NCBI GenBank assembly: GCA_938003835.1 | Contig: CALKXJ010000002.1 | Coordinates: forward strand, 186,001 to 250,000 | Length of the DNA: 64,000 bases | Reading direction: 5' to 3' | Source of the DNA: an uncultured Bryobacteraceae bacterium | GTDB lineage: Bacteria > Acidobacteriota > Terriglobia > Bryobacterales > Bryobacteraceae | Part shown: piece after piece, positions 7,165 through 18,000 of the stretch | How the letters are laid out: every line of letters begins with the position of its first letter | Position numbering within the stretch: the first letter of the stretch is position 1 | Position numbers and translations under genes: made by a program | The notes under the pieces: generated by a model | Told to the model about the DNA's origin: nothing | Seen by the model: the letters and a program-made list of their open reading frames with translations, nothing else | Database searches by the model: none

Positions 7165-9903
7165 TTACGCCGTGCGCATGACCTCGGCCTTGGCCTCGGC
7201 CGAGCGAGCCGCCACCGCCGCCTGCGCCGCCGCCAACCGGGCGATGGGCACGCGGTAGGGCGAGCAGGAGACGTAGTCCATGCCCACCTGGTAGCAGAAC
7301 TCGACCGAGCTCGGCTCGCCGCCATGCTCGCCGCAGATGCCGACCTCGAGATCGGGCCGGGTGGCGCGGCCGCGCTTGGTGCCCATTTCGACGAGCTGGC
7401 CCACGCCCTCGCGGTCGAGCACGGCAAACGGGTCGGCCTTGAAGATCTTCTTCTCCTCGTATTGCTTGGAGAACTTGACGTAGTCGTCGCGCGAGAGGCC
7501 CAGCGTCGTCTGCGTCAGGTCGTTGGTGCCGAAGCTGAAGAACTCAGCCTCCTGGGCGACCTTGTCGGCCGTGAGCGCGGCGCGCGGGATCTCGATCATG
7601 GTGCCGATCATGTACTTGATCTGGCCCTTCATGCCGGCCTTCTCAAGCACCTCTTCGGCCACCCGCTGGACGATCGCCTTCTGATCGGCCAGCTCCTCGA
7701 CGCTGCCGATCAGCGGGATCATCACCTCGGGAATGACCTTGATGCCCTTCTTGGCCACCTGCACGGCGGCCTCGAAGATGGCGCGCGCCTGCATCTCGGT
7801 GATCTCCGGATAGGTGATGCCGAGCCGGCAGCCCCGATGGCCGAGCATCGGGTTGAACTCATGCAGCTCCTCGACCCGCTTGAGGAGCGCCGGAAGCCTG
7901 GTCTTGAGCTCGCGCACCTCGACGCCGTAGCGCTCGGCCATTTCGCGCTTCTCCTTCGGGGTGGCATGCGCCAGCTTGGCAATGTCCACCATCAGGTCCT
8001 CGCGCTTGGGCACGAACTCATGCAGCGGCGGATCGAGCGTGCGGATGATCACCGGAAAGCCGTCCATTTCCTTGAACAGCCCGGCGAAGTCGCTCCGCTG
8101 CATGGGCAGCAGCTTCTGGAGCGCCTTGCGGCGGCTCTTTTCGTCCTCCGCCAGGATCATCGCCTGCATGTGCTCGATGCGGCCCGGGCCGAAGAACATG
8201 TGCTCGGTGCGGCACAACCCGATGCCCTGGGCGCCGAACTTGCGCGCGATGCGGGCGTCGCGCGGAATGTCGGCATTGGCGCGCACGCCGAACTTTCCGC
8301 GGAACTCATCGGCCCAGCTCATGAAGGTGGCGAGAATGCCGGAGGAGGGATCGGGTTCGACCGTTTGCGCCTGGCCGGCAAAGACCTCGCCGGTGGTGCC
8401 GTCGATCGAGATCCAGTCGCCCTCCTTGAGCGTGACGCCGTCGACGGTGAGGCGCTTGTTGCGCTCGTCGACCTTGATGGCCTCGGCGCCGGCGACGCAG
8501 GGCGTGCCCATGCCGCGCGCCACCACGGCGGCGTGGCTGGTCATGCCGCCGCGCGAGGTGAGAATGCCCTTGGCCACCTCCATGCCGTGAATGTCGTCCG
8601 GCACGGTCTCCTTGCGCACCAGGATGACCGGGGAGTGCTTGGCCGCCTCGACGGCGTCATCGGCGGTGAAGACGATCTTGCCGACGGCCGCTCCGGGTGA
8701 GGCGGGCAGGCCGGTGGCGATCCTCTTGAGGTTCTTCTTGGACTTCTCCTCGAGCACCGGGTGCAGGAGCTGGTCAAGCTGCTGCGGGTCGACCCGCATG
8801 ATGGCCTCCTCCTTGCTGATGAGGCCCTCGTTGACCATGTCGACGGCGATGCGCACGGCCGCCGGACCGGTCCGCTTGCCGTTGCGCGTCTGGAGCATGT
8901 ACAGCTTGCCGTCCTGAATGGTGAACTCGAAGTCCTGCACGTCGCGGTAGTGCCGCTCGAGCTTGGCGGTGATGTCCTTGAGCTGCTCGTAGACCTCGGG
9001 CATCAGGTCCTTGAGCGTCGAGATGGGCTGCGGCGTGCGGATGCCGGCGACGACGTCCTCGCCCTGCGCGTTCACCAGATACTCGCCGTAGAACTCCTTC
9101 TCGCCCGTGGCGGGGTTGCGCGTGAAGCCGACGCCGGTGGCCGAGCGCTCGCCCAGGTTGCCGAACACCATCGCTTGGACGTTGACGGCCGTGCCCAGGT
9201 TGTCGGCGATCTTGTTCATCTTTCGGTAATGCGCCGCGCGCGGGTTCCACCAGGACTTGAAGACGGCGTTGCGCGCCATCTCGAGCTGCCGCCGCGGATC
9301 CTGCGGAAACTCCGACTTGGTCTCGCGCTGGTAGAGCTTCTTGTACTCGGCGATGATCGCCTTCAGGTCCTCGGCCGTCAGATCGGTGTCGAACTTCGCC
9401 TTGACCTTCTTCTTGCGCTCGTCCAGAATGTGCTCGAACTTGTCCTTGGGAATGCCCATGACGACGTTGCCGAACATCTGGATGAAGCGCCGGTAACAGT
9501 CGTAGGCGAAGCGGGGATTGCCGCTGCGGCGCGCCAGCGCCTCCACGCTCTGGTCGTTGAGGCCGAGATTGAGAATGGTGTCCATCATGCCCGGCATGGA
9601 GAACTTGGCGCCGGAGCGCACGCTCACCAGCAGGGGATTCTCCGGGTCGCCGAGCCTCTGGCCCATCTGCTCCTCCAGACGCGCGAGCGCCTGGTCGATC
9701 TGCTCGTCGATCTCCGGCGGGATCTTGCCGTCGTTTTCAAAGTAGATGTTGCAGACCTCGGTGGAGATGGTGAAGCCCGGTGGCACGGGCACGCCGGTGC
9801 GGCTCATCTCCGCCAGGCCGGCGCCTTTGCCGCCGAGGATGTCCTTCATCGTGCCGTCGCCCTCGGCCGTGCCGCCGCCGAACGCGTAAACGTATTTCTT
9901 CAT
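7165..9903 (-). CDS. ppdK: Pyruvate, phosphate dikinase
   Basis: 912 residues, the full length of bacterial PPDK. Order of domains: N-terminal ATP-grasp domain (KKYVYAFGGG... GGKGAGLAEMS), central phosphohistidine domain with the catalytic His in GGMTSHAAVVARGMGTPC, and C-terminal PEP/pyruvate TIM barrel (IGLCRTEHMFF, MIEIPRAAL, SFGTNDLTQTT, GICGEHGG with the catalytic Cys). It interconverts pyruvate + ATP + Pi and PEP + AMP + PPi in the cytoplasm, serving gluconeogenesis or PPi-linked glycolysis. It follows glyS by about 40 bases and is read from its own AGGAGAA ribosome site, so it may be part of a recO-glyQ-glyS-ppdK transcript. Confidence 0.98.
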   Translation of the reverse strand: MKKYVYAFGGGTAEGDGTMKDILGGKGAGLAEMSRTGVPVPPGFTISTEVCNIYFENDGKIPPEIDEQIDQALARLEEQMGQRLGDPENPLLVSVRSGAKFSMPGMMDTILNLGLNDQSVEALARRSGNPRFAYDCYRRFIQMFGNVVMGIPKDKFEHILDERKKKVKAKFDTDLTAEDLKAIIAEYKKLYQRETKSEFPQDPRRQLEMARNAVFKSWWNPRAAHYRKMNKIADNLGTAVNVQAMVFGNLGERSATGVGFTRNPATGEKEFYGEYLVNAQGEDVVAGIRTPQPISTLKDLMPEVYEQLKDITAKLERHYRDVQDFEFTIQDGKLYMLQTRNGKRTGPAAVRIAVDMVNEGLISKEEAIMRVDPQQLDQLLHPVLEEKSKKNLKRIATGLPASPGAAVGKIVFTADDAVEAAKHSPVILVRKETVPDDIHGMEVAKGILTSRGGMTSHAAVVARGMGTPCVAGAEAIKVDERNKRLTVDGVTLKEGDWISIDGTTGEVFAGQAQTVEPDPSSGILATFMSWADEFRGKFGVRANADIPRDARIARKFGAQGIGLCRTEHMFFGPGRIEHMQAMILAEDEKSRRKALQKLLPMQRSDFAGLFKEMDGFPVIIRTLDPPLHEFVPKREDLMVDIAKLAHATPKEKREMAERYGVEVRELKTRLPALLKRVEELHEFNPMLGHRGCRLGITYPEITEMQARAIFEAAVQVAKKGIKVIPEVMIPLIGSVEELADQKAIVQRVAEEVLEKAGMKGQIKYMIGTMIEIPRAALTADKVAQEAEFFSFGTNDLTQTTLGLSRDDYVKFSKQYEEKKIFKADPFAVLDREGVGQLVEMGTKRGRATRPDLEVGICGEHGGEPSSVEFCYQVGMDYVSCSPYRVPIARLAAAQAAVAARSAEAKAEVMRTA

Positions 9904-9943
9904 ACGAGGATGATTCTCCTTCTCAAGGGGTCTATGTTTGCAC

Positions 9944-11944
9944 TCATGATTTCGCGGTAACGATCTCCGAAAAATCGGCGATCGAGGAAAACTCTTCGAG
10001 CAGCCGAGCGAGCAGGGCCAGCCGGTTGGCGCGCACCTCCGGCTCGGGTGCGTTCACCAGAACATGATCGAAGAAGCTGTCGACCTGGGGCCGGAGCGAG
10101 GCGATGGCTTCGAGCGCCGGTTCGTAGTCGCGCTCCCGGCGCCGCGCCTCGACAAGCTCGCGGATCTCGAGGAACCGCGCATAGAGCGCCGCCTCTTCGG
10201 CCGCCTCGAGCCGCGCGGGCTCGATCTCGCCCGCACCCGCCCAGCCGGCCTGCCGCAGGATATTCTTGATGCGCTTGAAGCTGGCGGCGATCGCCTCGAA
10301 GTTGTCGGTGGAGCGCACGCGGCGCAACGCCTCCAGGCGCCGCGCCACGTCAGGCAACGTTCCGACTCCGGCGGCGAGCACCGCGTTGACCTCGTCATAG
10401 GCAAAGCCGCGCACGTCCCGGAAATAGTACCGGGCGCGCTCGAGCAGGAATTCTCGCAAGGTGGCGTCGCCGGCGACGAGCTCGTCGAGCGGAAACGCCA
10501 GATCGCCCTCCACGAGAATCCGGACCACGCCCTGCGCGGCGCGCCTGAGCGCGAAAGGATCCTTTGAACCGGTGGGCACCAGGCCAATCCGGAAGGCTTC
10601 GCGCAGCGTGTCGAGCTTATCGGCCAGCGCCACCAGGCGGCCCTCGGGTGTCGCGGGGATCGCATCGTCGATGCCGGCCGGCCGGTAGTGCTCGTAGATG
10701 GCCTGCGCCACCGCTTCCGGTTCGCCCTGGGCGCGGGCATAGAGGCCGCCGACGATACCCTGAAGCTCGGGGAACTCGCCCACCATGCCCGTCGTCAGAT
10801 CGCACTTGGCCAGCAGTGCCGCCCGCCGAGCCTCCTCGCTGCCCCCGAAGGCGGCCACCAGCCCGGCCATCCGGTGAGCCTTATCCAGATAGGTGCCGAG
10901 CTCCTGGTGAAAGGTGACGTGCGCCAGATCCGCCAGGCGATCGGCCAGCCGCTTGTGCTGGTCGAACTCCCAGAAGAAGCGCGCGTCGTTGAAGCGCGCC
11001 CGGAGCACCCGCTCGTTGCCGGCGCGGATGTGGCCCTGGGCGTCGGCGTCGAGGTTCATCACCGCGACGAAATGCGGTGCAAGCCGCCCCTCGGCGTCGA
11101 TCACAGAGAAATACTTTTGGTGGTGGCGCATCACCGTCACCAGAACCTCTTCGGGGAGGCTGAGGTAACCCGCATCGAAATCGCCGAGGATCGGCGTCGG
11201 ATACTCGGTCAGCCAGGCCAGCCGTTCGAGCAGCTCCTCGTCGGTCTTCAGCCGCAGGCCGCGGCCCTCGAGCAGCGCCGAGACGCCCTGCCGGATCCTC
11301 TCCTTGCGCCGGGCGGCGGATACGAGCACGTAGTTCTTCTCGAGCTCCGGCTCGTAGCCGGCGATGGTGACCCGGATCCGCTTGCGGCCGAGCCGCCGGT
11401 GCCCGCTCGAATAGGCGCCGGAGCGCACCCCGGCCAGCTCGAACGGGACCACGCGCGCGCCGAGGAGCGCCACCAGCCAGCGGATGGGCCGGATGAAGCG
11501 CGGGCCGGTCTTGCCGGTCCAGTACATCGTTTTCGGGAACGGGATGTCGAGGATGAGCTTGGGCAGAGCTTCGCTTAGCAGTTCGATGGTGGAGCGGCCG
11601 CGCACGCGGCGCCGGTAAGCGTAATATTCGCCTTTCGGCGTTTCGATCCGCACGAGAGCCGACGCCTCGACGCCCAGCTTGCGGGCAAAGCCGTCCCGGG
11701 CCTGCTCGCCCGCGGCCACTGGCGGGCCCGAGACCGTCTCGACGGAGTCCTTCTGGCGCAGGGGAAGGCCCTCGGCCCGCAGCACGAGCCGCCGGGGCGT
11801 GCCGTCGACCCAGACGACCTCACCCGCTAGCTGGTGCTCGCGCAAGAATCGCTCGAAGAGATCGCGCAGGCCCTCGAGCGCCGGCGGAATCATCCAGTCC
11901 GGGATCTCTTCGGTGCCGATTTCGAGCAGAAACGGTTTTGCCAT
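9944..11944 (-). CDS. glyS: Glycine-tRNA ligase beta subunit
   Basis: 666 residues from the ATG at 11944-11942, which overlaps the glyQ stop by one base (TGATG); the longer open frame upstream is only glyQ in another frame. The protein begins AKPFLLEIGTEEIPDWMI, the standard GlyS start. Recognisable segments include PFPKTMYW, VTVMRHHQKYF and the C-terminal DALR-type anticodon-binding region (FDHVLVNAPEPEVRANRL). With GlyQ it forms the alpha2beta2 bacterial GlyRS; the beta subunit binds tRNA. The stop-start overlap with glyQ suggests stoichiometric translation. Confidence 0.98.
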   Translation of the reverse strand: MAKPFLLEIGTEEIPDWMIPPALEGLRDLFERFLREHQLAGEVVWVDGTPRRLVLRAEGLPLRQKDSVETVSGPPVAAGEQARDGFARKLGVEASALVRIETPKGEYYAYRRRVRGRSTIELLSEALPKLILDIPFPKTMYWTGKTGPRFIRPIRWLVALLGARVVPFELAGVRSGAYSSGHRRLGRKRIRVTIAGYEPELEKNYVLVSAARRKERIRQGVSALLEGRGLRLKTDEELLERLAWLTEYPTPILGDFDAGYLSLPEEVLVTVMRHHQKYFSVIDAEGRLAPHFVAVMNLDADAQGHIRAGNERVLRARFNDARFFWEFDQHKRLADRLADLAHVTFHQELGTYLDKAHRMAGLVAAFGGSEEARRAALLAKCDLTTGMVGEFPELQGIVGGLYARAQGEPEAVAQAIYEHYRPAGIDDAIPATPEGRLVALADKLDTLREAFRIGLVPTGSKDPFALRRAAQGVVRILVEGDLAFPLDELVAGDATLREFLLERARYYFRDVRGFAYDEVNAVLAAGVGTLPDVARRLEALRRVRSTDNFEAIAASFKRIKNILRQAGWAGAGEIEPARLEAAEEAALYARFLEIRELVEARRRERDYEPALEAIASLRPQVDSFFDHVLVNAPEPEVRANRLALLARLLEEFSSIADFSEIVTAKS

Positions 11945-12837
11945 CAGGCCGCCTCCTCGACGAGTGCCGACTGGTCCAGCCACGCCCGCGCCGTGGCCAC
12001 GGCCAGCTTCCGCACGCGCGCGATGACGGCGACGCGCTCGGTGACGCTGATCGCCCCGCGCGAGTCGAGCAGGTTGAACAGGTGCGAGCACTTGAGCACC
12101 AGATCGTAGGCGCCGAGCACCGGGAAGCGCTTCTTGTTCGGATAGGTCTCGTAGGCCTCGAGCAGGCGCCGGCATTCGGCCTCGTAGAGCTCGAAGAGCT
12201 TCCACAGCGTCGCCACGTCGGCCAGCTCGAAGTTGTAGACGGAGAACTGGACCTCCTCGGCCAAGCGCACATCGGCATAGCGCACACCCGGCGCCCACTC
12301 GATCTCGTAGACGCTCTCGACGCCCTGAAGGAAGGCTGCCAGCCGCTCCAGCCCGTAGGTGAGTTCGACGGGGACCACCTCGAGGTCCACGCCGCCGCAC
12401 TGCTGGAAATAGGTGAACTGGGTGATCTCCAGCCCGTCGAGCATCACCTGCCAGCCGATGCCCCAGGCGCCGAGCGTCGGTGACTCCCAGTTGTCCTCTT
12501 CGAGCTTGAGGTCATGGTGGCGCAGGTCGATGCCGATCGCCTCGATGCTGCCCAGGTACTGCTCGACGATGTCCTCGGGCGAGGGCTTGAGGATGACCTG
12601 CAACTGCTGGTGCTTGTACAGACGGTTGGGATTCTCCCCGTAGCGGCCGTCGGCGGGTCGGCGGCTCGGCTGGACGTAGGCCACGCGGTAGGGCTTCGGC
12701 CCCAGCACGCGAAGGAAAGTTTCCGGGCACATCGTGCCGGCGCCGACCTCGACGTCGTACGGCTCCTCGATCAGGCAGCCGCGATCGGCCCAGTATTTCT
12801 TCAAACGGAAGAGAATCTCTTGATACGATGGCGACAT
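11944..12837 (-). CDS. glyQ: Glycine-tRNA ligase alpha subunit
   Basis: 297 residues, the normal length for GlyQ. It starts [20 protein letters not shown] and contains [35 protein letters not shown] and [12 protein letters not shown], class II synthetase motifs typical of the alpha subunit, which carries the glycine activation site. Located directly after recO (2-base gap) and coupled to glyS by a one-base overlap. Essential translation gene, cytoplasmic. Confidence 0.98.
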   Translation of the reverse strand: MSPSYQEILFRLKKYWADRGCLIEEPYDVEVGAGTMCPETFLRVLGPKPYRVAYVQPSRRPADGRYGENPNRLYKHQQLQVILKPSPEDIVEQYLGSIEAIGIDLRHHDLKLEEDNWESPTLGAWGIGWQVMLDGLEITQFTYFQQCGGVDLEVVPVELTYGLERLAAFLQGVESVYEIEWAPGVRYADVRLAEEVQFSVYNFELADVATLWKLFELYEAECRRLLEAYETYPNKKRFPVLGAYDLVLKCSHLFNLLDSRGAISVTERVAVIARVRKLAVATARAWLDQSALVEEAA

Positions 12838-12839
12838 TT

Positions 12840-13481
12840 CTAGTTGAGCGCTTCCAGGAATTGCGGCGTCTCGAGCTTGCGTTCGAGATGCTGCTCGATG
12901 CGGCGCATCAGGAATCGCCGCAGCTCGCGGGCCGTGCGGCCCGACCAGGCGCGGGGGCTCAAGCCCGAAATCGGCTTCACCAGCATCTCCTCAGCGATCC
13001 TCTTGTCCTCCGGCCCCACCTCGAGCGCCGGAAGGAACCCCGACAGGCGCACCGCCCAGAGGCTGAAGTAGGTCACCGCCGGCCAGACGTCCCCCGGGTG
13101 CTCGCGCAAATAAGCGAGCACGGCCACCAGCAGGCGAAAGAACCGTTCGTTCGGCTCGGCCGGAGGAAGCAGCTCATCGGAGACCTCGGCCAGGTAATCA
13201 AGCGCCACGCCGGACGCATAATCCGCCGCCAGGGCGAACTGAGAGTGGATCAACTCGCAGGAATCCAGCTCCACCAGCTCGCGGTTTTCCCGCTGGAAAT
13301 AAAACATCCGCACATGGGAGAGCCGCTCCAGTCCGCTCCCGAACCGGCTCTTCGGCCGCCGCGCCCGCCGAGCCACACCGCGCAACTTGCCCTGATCGCG
13401 CGTGAGGAAGCTGACAATCAGGTCCGCTTCCCGCAACGGATAAGTCCTCAGAACCAGGGACTCGCTCACGCGGGCCGGCAT
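12840..13481 (-). CDS. recO: DNA repair protein RecO
   Basis: 213 residues from the ATG at 13481, chosen because RecO proteins open with a short leader before the [21 protein letters not shown] strand; a GTG at 13514 would add 11 unconserved residues. The N-terminal OB fold (residues 1-80, [23 protein letters not shown]) is followed by the helical domain. The zinc-finger cysteines found in some RecO proteins are not evident. RecO loads RecA on SSB-coated single strands with RecR. It heads the recO-glyQ-glyS group; the recO-glyQS linkage is common in bacteria. The region upstream is a divergent intergenic stretch of 86 bases. Confidence 0.93.
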   Translation of the reverse strand: MPARVSESLVLRTYPLREADLIVSFLTRDQGKLRGVARRARRPKSRFGSGLERLSHVRMFYFQRENRELVELDSCELIHSQFALAADYASGVALDYLAEVSDELLPPAEPNERFFRLLVAVLAYLREHPGDVWPAVTYFSLWAVRLSGFLPALEVGPEDKRIAEEMLVKPISGLSPRAWSGRTARELRRFLMRRIEQHLERKLETPQFLEALN

Positions 13482-13544
13482 TCCGTAGCGGGACTCAACA
13501 CTCAAGACTAACACAGCCGGCCGAGGGGCCGCCGCAGGCGCCGA

Positions 13545-13553
13545 TGTTATACT
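13545..13553 (+). promoter_or_regulatory. Extended -10 promoter for the small Cys-rich gene
   Basis: TGT-TATACT is a near-consensus extended -10 element. The ATG of the next gene begins 14 bases after the hexamer, so the mRNA leader would be only about 8 bases and no ribosome site is present. Confidence 0.45.
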
Positions 13554-13567
13554 CTCGATGAATCGCT

Positions 13568-13861
13568 ATGGCCGAGCCGATCGAGGAAACCGTCTCCGCG
13601 CCCGCCGCCGATCCGCAGCACGTGGACACGCTGAGTGACGGCACCAAGGTAAAGATCCGCCTGGTTCGCCAGCGTGCCTGCAATGAGAAAGACGACAAGG
13701 GTAAGATTTGCGCCGGGCACCTGAAGCGCTGGTACTTCTTCGGCGAAGAGGTGCGCCGCAAGTACGGGCCGGAGGCGGAAATCTACCGCTGCGAGCACTG
13801 CAAGACGCTCTATCTGCCAAATCCGCAGGAGACGCCGCGCTCGGGCACGCTCGCCTGGTAG
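13568..13861 (+). CDS. Small Cys-rich (zinc-ribbon-like) conserved hypothetical protein
   Basis: 97 residues. Four cysteines, Cys38 and Cys48 (spaced C-X9-C) and Cys75 and Cys78 (C-X2-C, in YRCEHCKTLY), could bind one Zn2+; His51 and His77 are nearby. The stretch GHLKRWYFFGEEVRRKYG is basic and aromatic. No signal peptide. The near-consensus extended -10 element just upstream, the absence of a ribosome site and strong codon regularity support a real gene. It is divergent from recO and ends five bases before the SIS gene's stop. Function unknown; a nucleic-acid-binding or protein-scaffold role is only a guess from the ribbon-like cysteines. Confidence 0.75.
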   Translation: MAEPIEETVSAPAADPQHVDTLSDGTKVKIRLVRQRACNEKDDKGKICAGHLKRWYFFGEEVRRKYGPEAEIYRCEHCKTLYLPNPQETPRSGTLAW

Positions 13862-13865
13862 AGCC

Positions 13866-14894
13866 TCATTCGACCGTGGTGACCTTCGCGGCGCGTTCGA
13901 AGCGGCCGGCTTCCCGGCCGGCCAGGGCCGCCAGCGCGAGCGTCACCATCTGGACCGGGAGGATTTCGAGCAGCGGCCGCACCGCCGGCGGCGCCGCGGG
14001 GATCCGAAAGGCTTCGAGCCCGGCCTCTTCGCCGATGAGCTCCGCCTGACCGCCCATGCTCCGAATGTCGCAAACCAGGCGCAGGTTCGCCTCGCGTACT
14101 TGGGGGTCTCCGGAGAAAACGAGAACGAGGGTGTCGGGCCCGGCCATCTCGATCGGGCCGTGGCGGAACGCCGCCGCGCTCATGCCCTCGGCGTGAAAGT
14201 GCGAAGCCTCTTTGATGATCAGGCCGCCGGTCAACGCCGCGGCGAGCGATTGGGCGCGGCCGGCCAGGAAGAGGTGGCGGATGTTGGCGAGGCGGTCAGC
14301 GATCTGCTCGGCATGTCGCCGCCATCGGTTCAGGTACTCCGACATCCACGGCAGAACCGTCTCGATCTGATCGAGACGCTCCTCGGCGCCTTCCCCGGTG
14401 AGAACCGCACCCAGCCACGCCAGCACGACCAGCGTCGCCAGATACGTCTTCGAAGAGACCGAGAACTCCTCGCCGGCGCGCATCCACAGACATAGGTCGG
14501 CCGCTCGAGCCAGGGGGGATCCCGGAGTATTGGTCACAGCCACGAGCGTGCAACCGGCCGCCCGCGCCTCGATCAGGCGTAGCATTTCGGCGCTCCGCCC
14601 GGACTGGGACACCGCCATCAGCAGCGAGCCCTCCAGAACCTTCGGCCCGTACAGCAGCAGCTCGGAAGCCTCCGCCATCATGGCCCGCTTTCCGGCACGG
14701 TTCAGGTGCGTCGAGAGCACGTGCGTGGCGTGGAGCGAAGAGCCCATGCCGGTCAGGATCACGGGCCGCGATGGCTCGCAGAGTCGTCCGACGTCCCGGG
14801 CGAGCATCGAGTCGCGCAAGCCTGCGACAGTGGCGCGGACACCTTGCGGCTGAGCCAGCAGGTCTTTGAGGTACGGGCCTTCAATGAAACGCAT
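13866..14894 (-). CDS. Double-SIS-domain sugar-phosphate isomerase (GlmS isomerase-like)
   Basis: 342 residues with two SIS domains: the first has ILTGMGSSLHATHVLS and MAVSQSGRSAEML (phosphosugar-binding SxSGxS-like loop); the second has FLAGRAQSLAAAL and KEASHFHAEGMSAAAFRHGP, which corresponds to the conserved KE-HAE---HGP segment of the GlmS isomerase half. There is no N-terminal glutaminase domain, so it is not a complete GlmS. Relatives include AgaS and FrlB-type deaminases or deglycases acting on aminosugar or fructosamine phosphates. Cytoplasmic. Isolated; upstream lies 168 bases without a gene before the TonB receptor. Confidence 0.85.
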   Translation of the reverse strand: MRFIEGPYLKDLLAQPQGVRATVAGLRDSMLARDVGRLCEPSRPVILTGMGSSLHATHVLSTHLNRAGKRAMMAEASELLLYGPKVLEGSLLMAVSQSGRSAEMLRLIEARAAGCTLVAVTNTPGSPLARAADLCLWMRAGEEFSVSSKTYLATLVVLAWLGAVLTGEGAEERLDQIETVLPWMSEYLNRWRRHAEQIADRLANIRHLFLAGRAQSLAAALTGGLIIKEASHFHAEGMSAAAFRHGPIEMAGPDTLVLVFSGDPQVREANLRLVCDIRSMGGQAELIGEEAGLEAFRIPAAPPAVRPLLEILPVQMVTLALAALAGREAGRFERAAKVTTVE

Positions 14895-15062
14895 CGGAGT
14901 CGGCCGGTGCTTCCTCGCCGGGAAGCCCTGTGTGTCAGCTTAGCCGGAAAATGCCGGCAACGGGCGGCAGGTGATCGTCGACCAGCCGATTGTCCGGCTG
15001 GGGCGACCCGGCTTATTTCGTCAAGCGAAAGGCCCGGGCCGCCTCAGCCAATCGAGCAGGAA

Positions 15063-18000
15063 TCAGAAGTTGAAGCGCAGGCCGAACAGCACCTGGCGCG
15101 TGCGATTCAGACGGCCGCGGGAATAGATGAGATCACTGGCCCGCTGCCCCTCGGGCGCGGTTGTGTAGTCGAAATTCAGCGCTCCGAAACGCCCGGTCAG
15201 TCCGCCATAGACGTTCGTCGGGGCGTGATTGAACAGGTTGTAGAAATCGACAAACGGAACAATCTGCATGCCCTCGCGCAGCCGGGCCATGCTGATCGGC
15301 CGGTCGAATCGCACATCGGTGACCAACAGATTGTGCCAGGGCCAGGGATTGTTCTCCGGCACCAGCGGGATGGTCGGGATCACAGCCCCGAGTCGCTTGA
15401 GTTGGGCTTCGGTAAACAGGCCGGCTTTGACGAGCGCCTGACCGTGCGGCGTGAGCTGGCCGGCGTACTTCTGATTGAAGGCCTGGATAACCTGGTTGAG
15501 CGTCTTGAAATCCTTGATGCTGCGCCCGAAGGCGCCGGCCGTCGTTCCGGGCAGCAGATCCGCCCGCGGCGTGGTTCCCGCAGTTCCATCACCGTTGATG
15601 TCGGTGCCGAAAAAGCCGTTGACGCCGGAGATGGCGCCGCCCAGATTGGGCACGGTCAGACTCTGCGCCTGGGCGGTATTGAATTGCCAGAAGGAGTTCA
15701 GGCGGAAGCCTCCCGGCGCCGTCATCACCAGGGCGGCCCGCAGGGTGTGCGTGCGGTCCAGATCGTTGGGGCCGAAGGCCTCCTTCCAGTTCCAGCGCCG
15801 GTTGTCGTAAGGCGTGGCCAGGAACTCAACGCGGCTTACGGCGCTGGCCGACTCGCCGCGCGCCAGAGCGTAGCTCAGGTTATAGCCCACGTCACGCAGC
15901 GGCCCCCAGCTCCGACCGCCGCCACGCAGGTTGATCTGAAGGCCGCGGTAGCGGGTAAAACCGCCAGTGAAGAAGCGGGCGCGCGTGTAGTCGGGATACA
16001 GGCCCAGGAAGATGGTGTCGTTAATGAGTGAGAACGCGCTAATGTTCCGGGTAGGGTTGGCGGCGATCCACTCGTCAACCGTCTTGCCGCCCAGCACCGC
16101 GTTCACGCGGGAGCGTGCCGCGGTCACGTTCAAGGTTTCAGCGTCGCGCCGCCGCTCGTAATCCACCAGAAAGTTCGGCAACCCGACCGCGTGGTTATGG
16201 ACGTAGTCCACGCTCAGAACGGTTCCAGGCACGATCTCGCGCTGGAGGCCGACATTGAACTGCACCGCATAGGGGATCTTGAACTGGTTGCCAGGGATCA
16301 CGCCGCCGTAGGTAAGCCCTCCCGCCTGCTTGAAGAAGGAGGTGCCCGCCTTGGGATCGAACTTATAATTGATGTAGGCGGCGTTGAGCGCCTCGTGGAT
16401 CTGGCCCAGCAGCCCGAGGACGTTCTTAATCGGCGTGCCGATCAGGTCCTCGTAATTGCCGTCGGGATGCTTGCCGTCCACGTTGATTGGCTTGCCGTCA
16501 GGCCCCGCCACGTGAGTGATGTCGTAGAATTCGGGCCCCAGACCCGGCGGGAGCATCGAGAACTCGTCGAACATCGTGTTGTTGAGGATGTTCATCTCGT
16601 AGCCCTTGTAGAAGCCGGCCCGGATGACGGTCTTGCCGTCGCCCTTGACGTTCCAGGCAAAACCGACGGAGGGCGAGAAAGCGTCTTTGGGAAACTCCGA
16701 GTAGGTGGAGAAGCCTGCACCCCACCGCTCCAGATCCTTTTCGCGCGGGACGTCGCGGCTGGCGAAGTAGCCGCTATCGTATTGCCAGCGGAGCCCCAGA
16801 TTCAGCGTGAAGGTCCGGTGCAACTTCCAGGAATCCTGCACGAACCAGGCAGTGCGGGTGACGAAGTGACCGCCGTGCGGCAGGCCGTGAGCCGGGGCCA
16901 GGTTGAAGAACCCGTTCTGGTTGCCGGTGGTGAAGGCTTCGAGCGGATACTCGAGCGGATCCTGCACATTGACGCCGCGCGCACGCAGCTCGTCGATCGT
17001 GGCCTTGTCATAGACGCCATAGATGCTCAACGGGCCGGCAAAGTTGGCGAAGCCGCCGAGGATGATGCGGCGCACGTCAAAGCCATAGCGGAGAGTGTGC
17101 TTGCCCTGGAACCAGCTTCCTTCATAAGAGTTCTGAAAGTTGTCTTGGTAAGTGGCTTGCGGCGCCAGCGCGTTCGGACCAGCGTCGTATGGCCCTACGT
17201 CAAGGAAGAACGGGATTCCCTGCGGCGTGCGCAGGAACTTGTACTTGAGCTCCTGGGACTCGATGCGATTGTTGAAGTTCACGTAGCCGAAGCGATAGGC
17301 ATGCGTCAGGCGCGGCCCCGCGTGGTCCAGACCCACGGTGACGATGTTCGTCCAATTGATGGTCTGGAAGGGCGAGACGGCGCTGCCGCCCGTGGCCAGA
17401 TTCCAGTCGTGATGGAACTTTCCGAAGAGACGCAGGTTGGAGGTGATGTTCCAGTCCAGGCGGTGATCGGTGAAGCGCAGCCCGGCCGGCCAGGACTGGC
17501 TAACATTGAGTTGGGGGAACTCCGGCACCTGCGAGGTGCGCAGCTCGGTCTGGTAATGCCGTTCCCAGTTCACCATCCAGAAGAGGCGGTCTTTCTTGAA
17601 CGGGCCGCCGACGGTTCCGCCGGTTCGGTTGCGCTTGAAGGGGGGGTTGGAGCCACCAAACTCCTCCAGGTCTTTCGCCGTTAAGTAATTGGGCCGCGCG
17701 CCCAGATCCTGGTTGTAGTAGTCCCAGAACCAGTTGCCGTGGATCTGGTTGCTGCCCGTGCGGCTGATGATGTTGATGGCGCCCGAGGAGGTGAACGAGG
17801 TGGAGGGGTCCAGCGAGGAGCGGGTCAACTGGAACTCATTGATGGCTTCGGGCGAGAAGTTCGCCACAGTCGTTCCGACGGTCTCGTCGGTCACGTCGAT
17901 GCCGTCAATTTGAACCCGCGTAGCCGTTCCCGACCGGCCCACCACGCCCACGACACGATAAGCGAATTCTTTGGTCGGGTCAATGGCGCCACCGTCGCGG

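Noticed and set aside
5926-8700. 924-codon plus-strand open frame
   Set aside because: Antisense of the FGGY kinase and ppdK; long only because GC-rich codons leave few stops.
13866-15062. Possible intrinsic terminator in the 168-base gap 14895-15062
   Set aside because: CAGCCG-GACAAT-CGGCTG and GGCCCGGGCC are present but short and without a T tract, so no terminator is called.
16191-17684. 497-codon plus-strand open frame inside the TonB receptor
   Set aside because: Antisense shadow; no motif, no ribosome site, and the minus-strand product is clearly a receptor.
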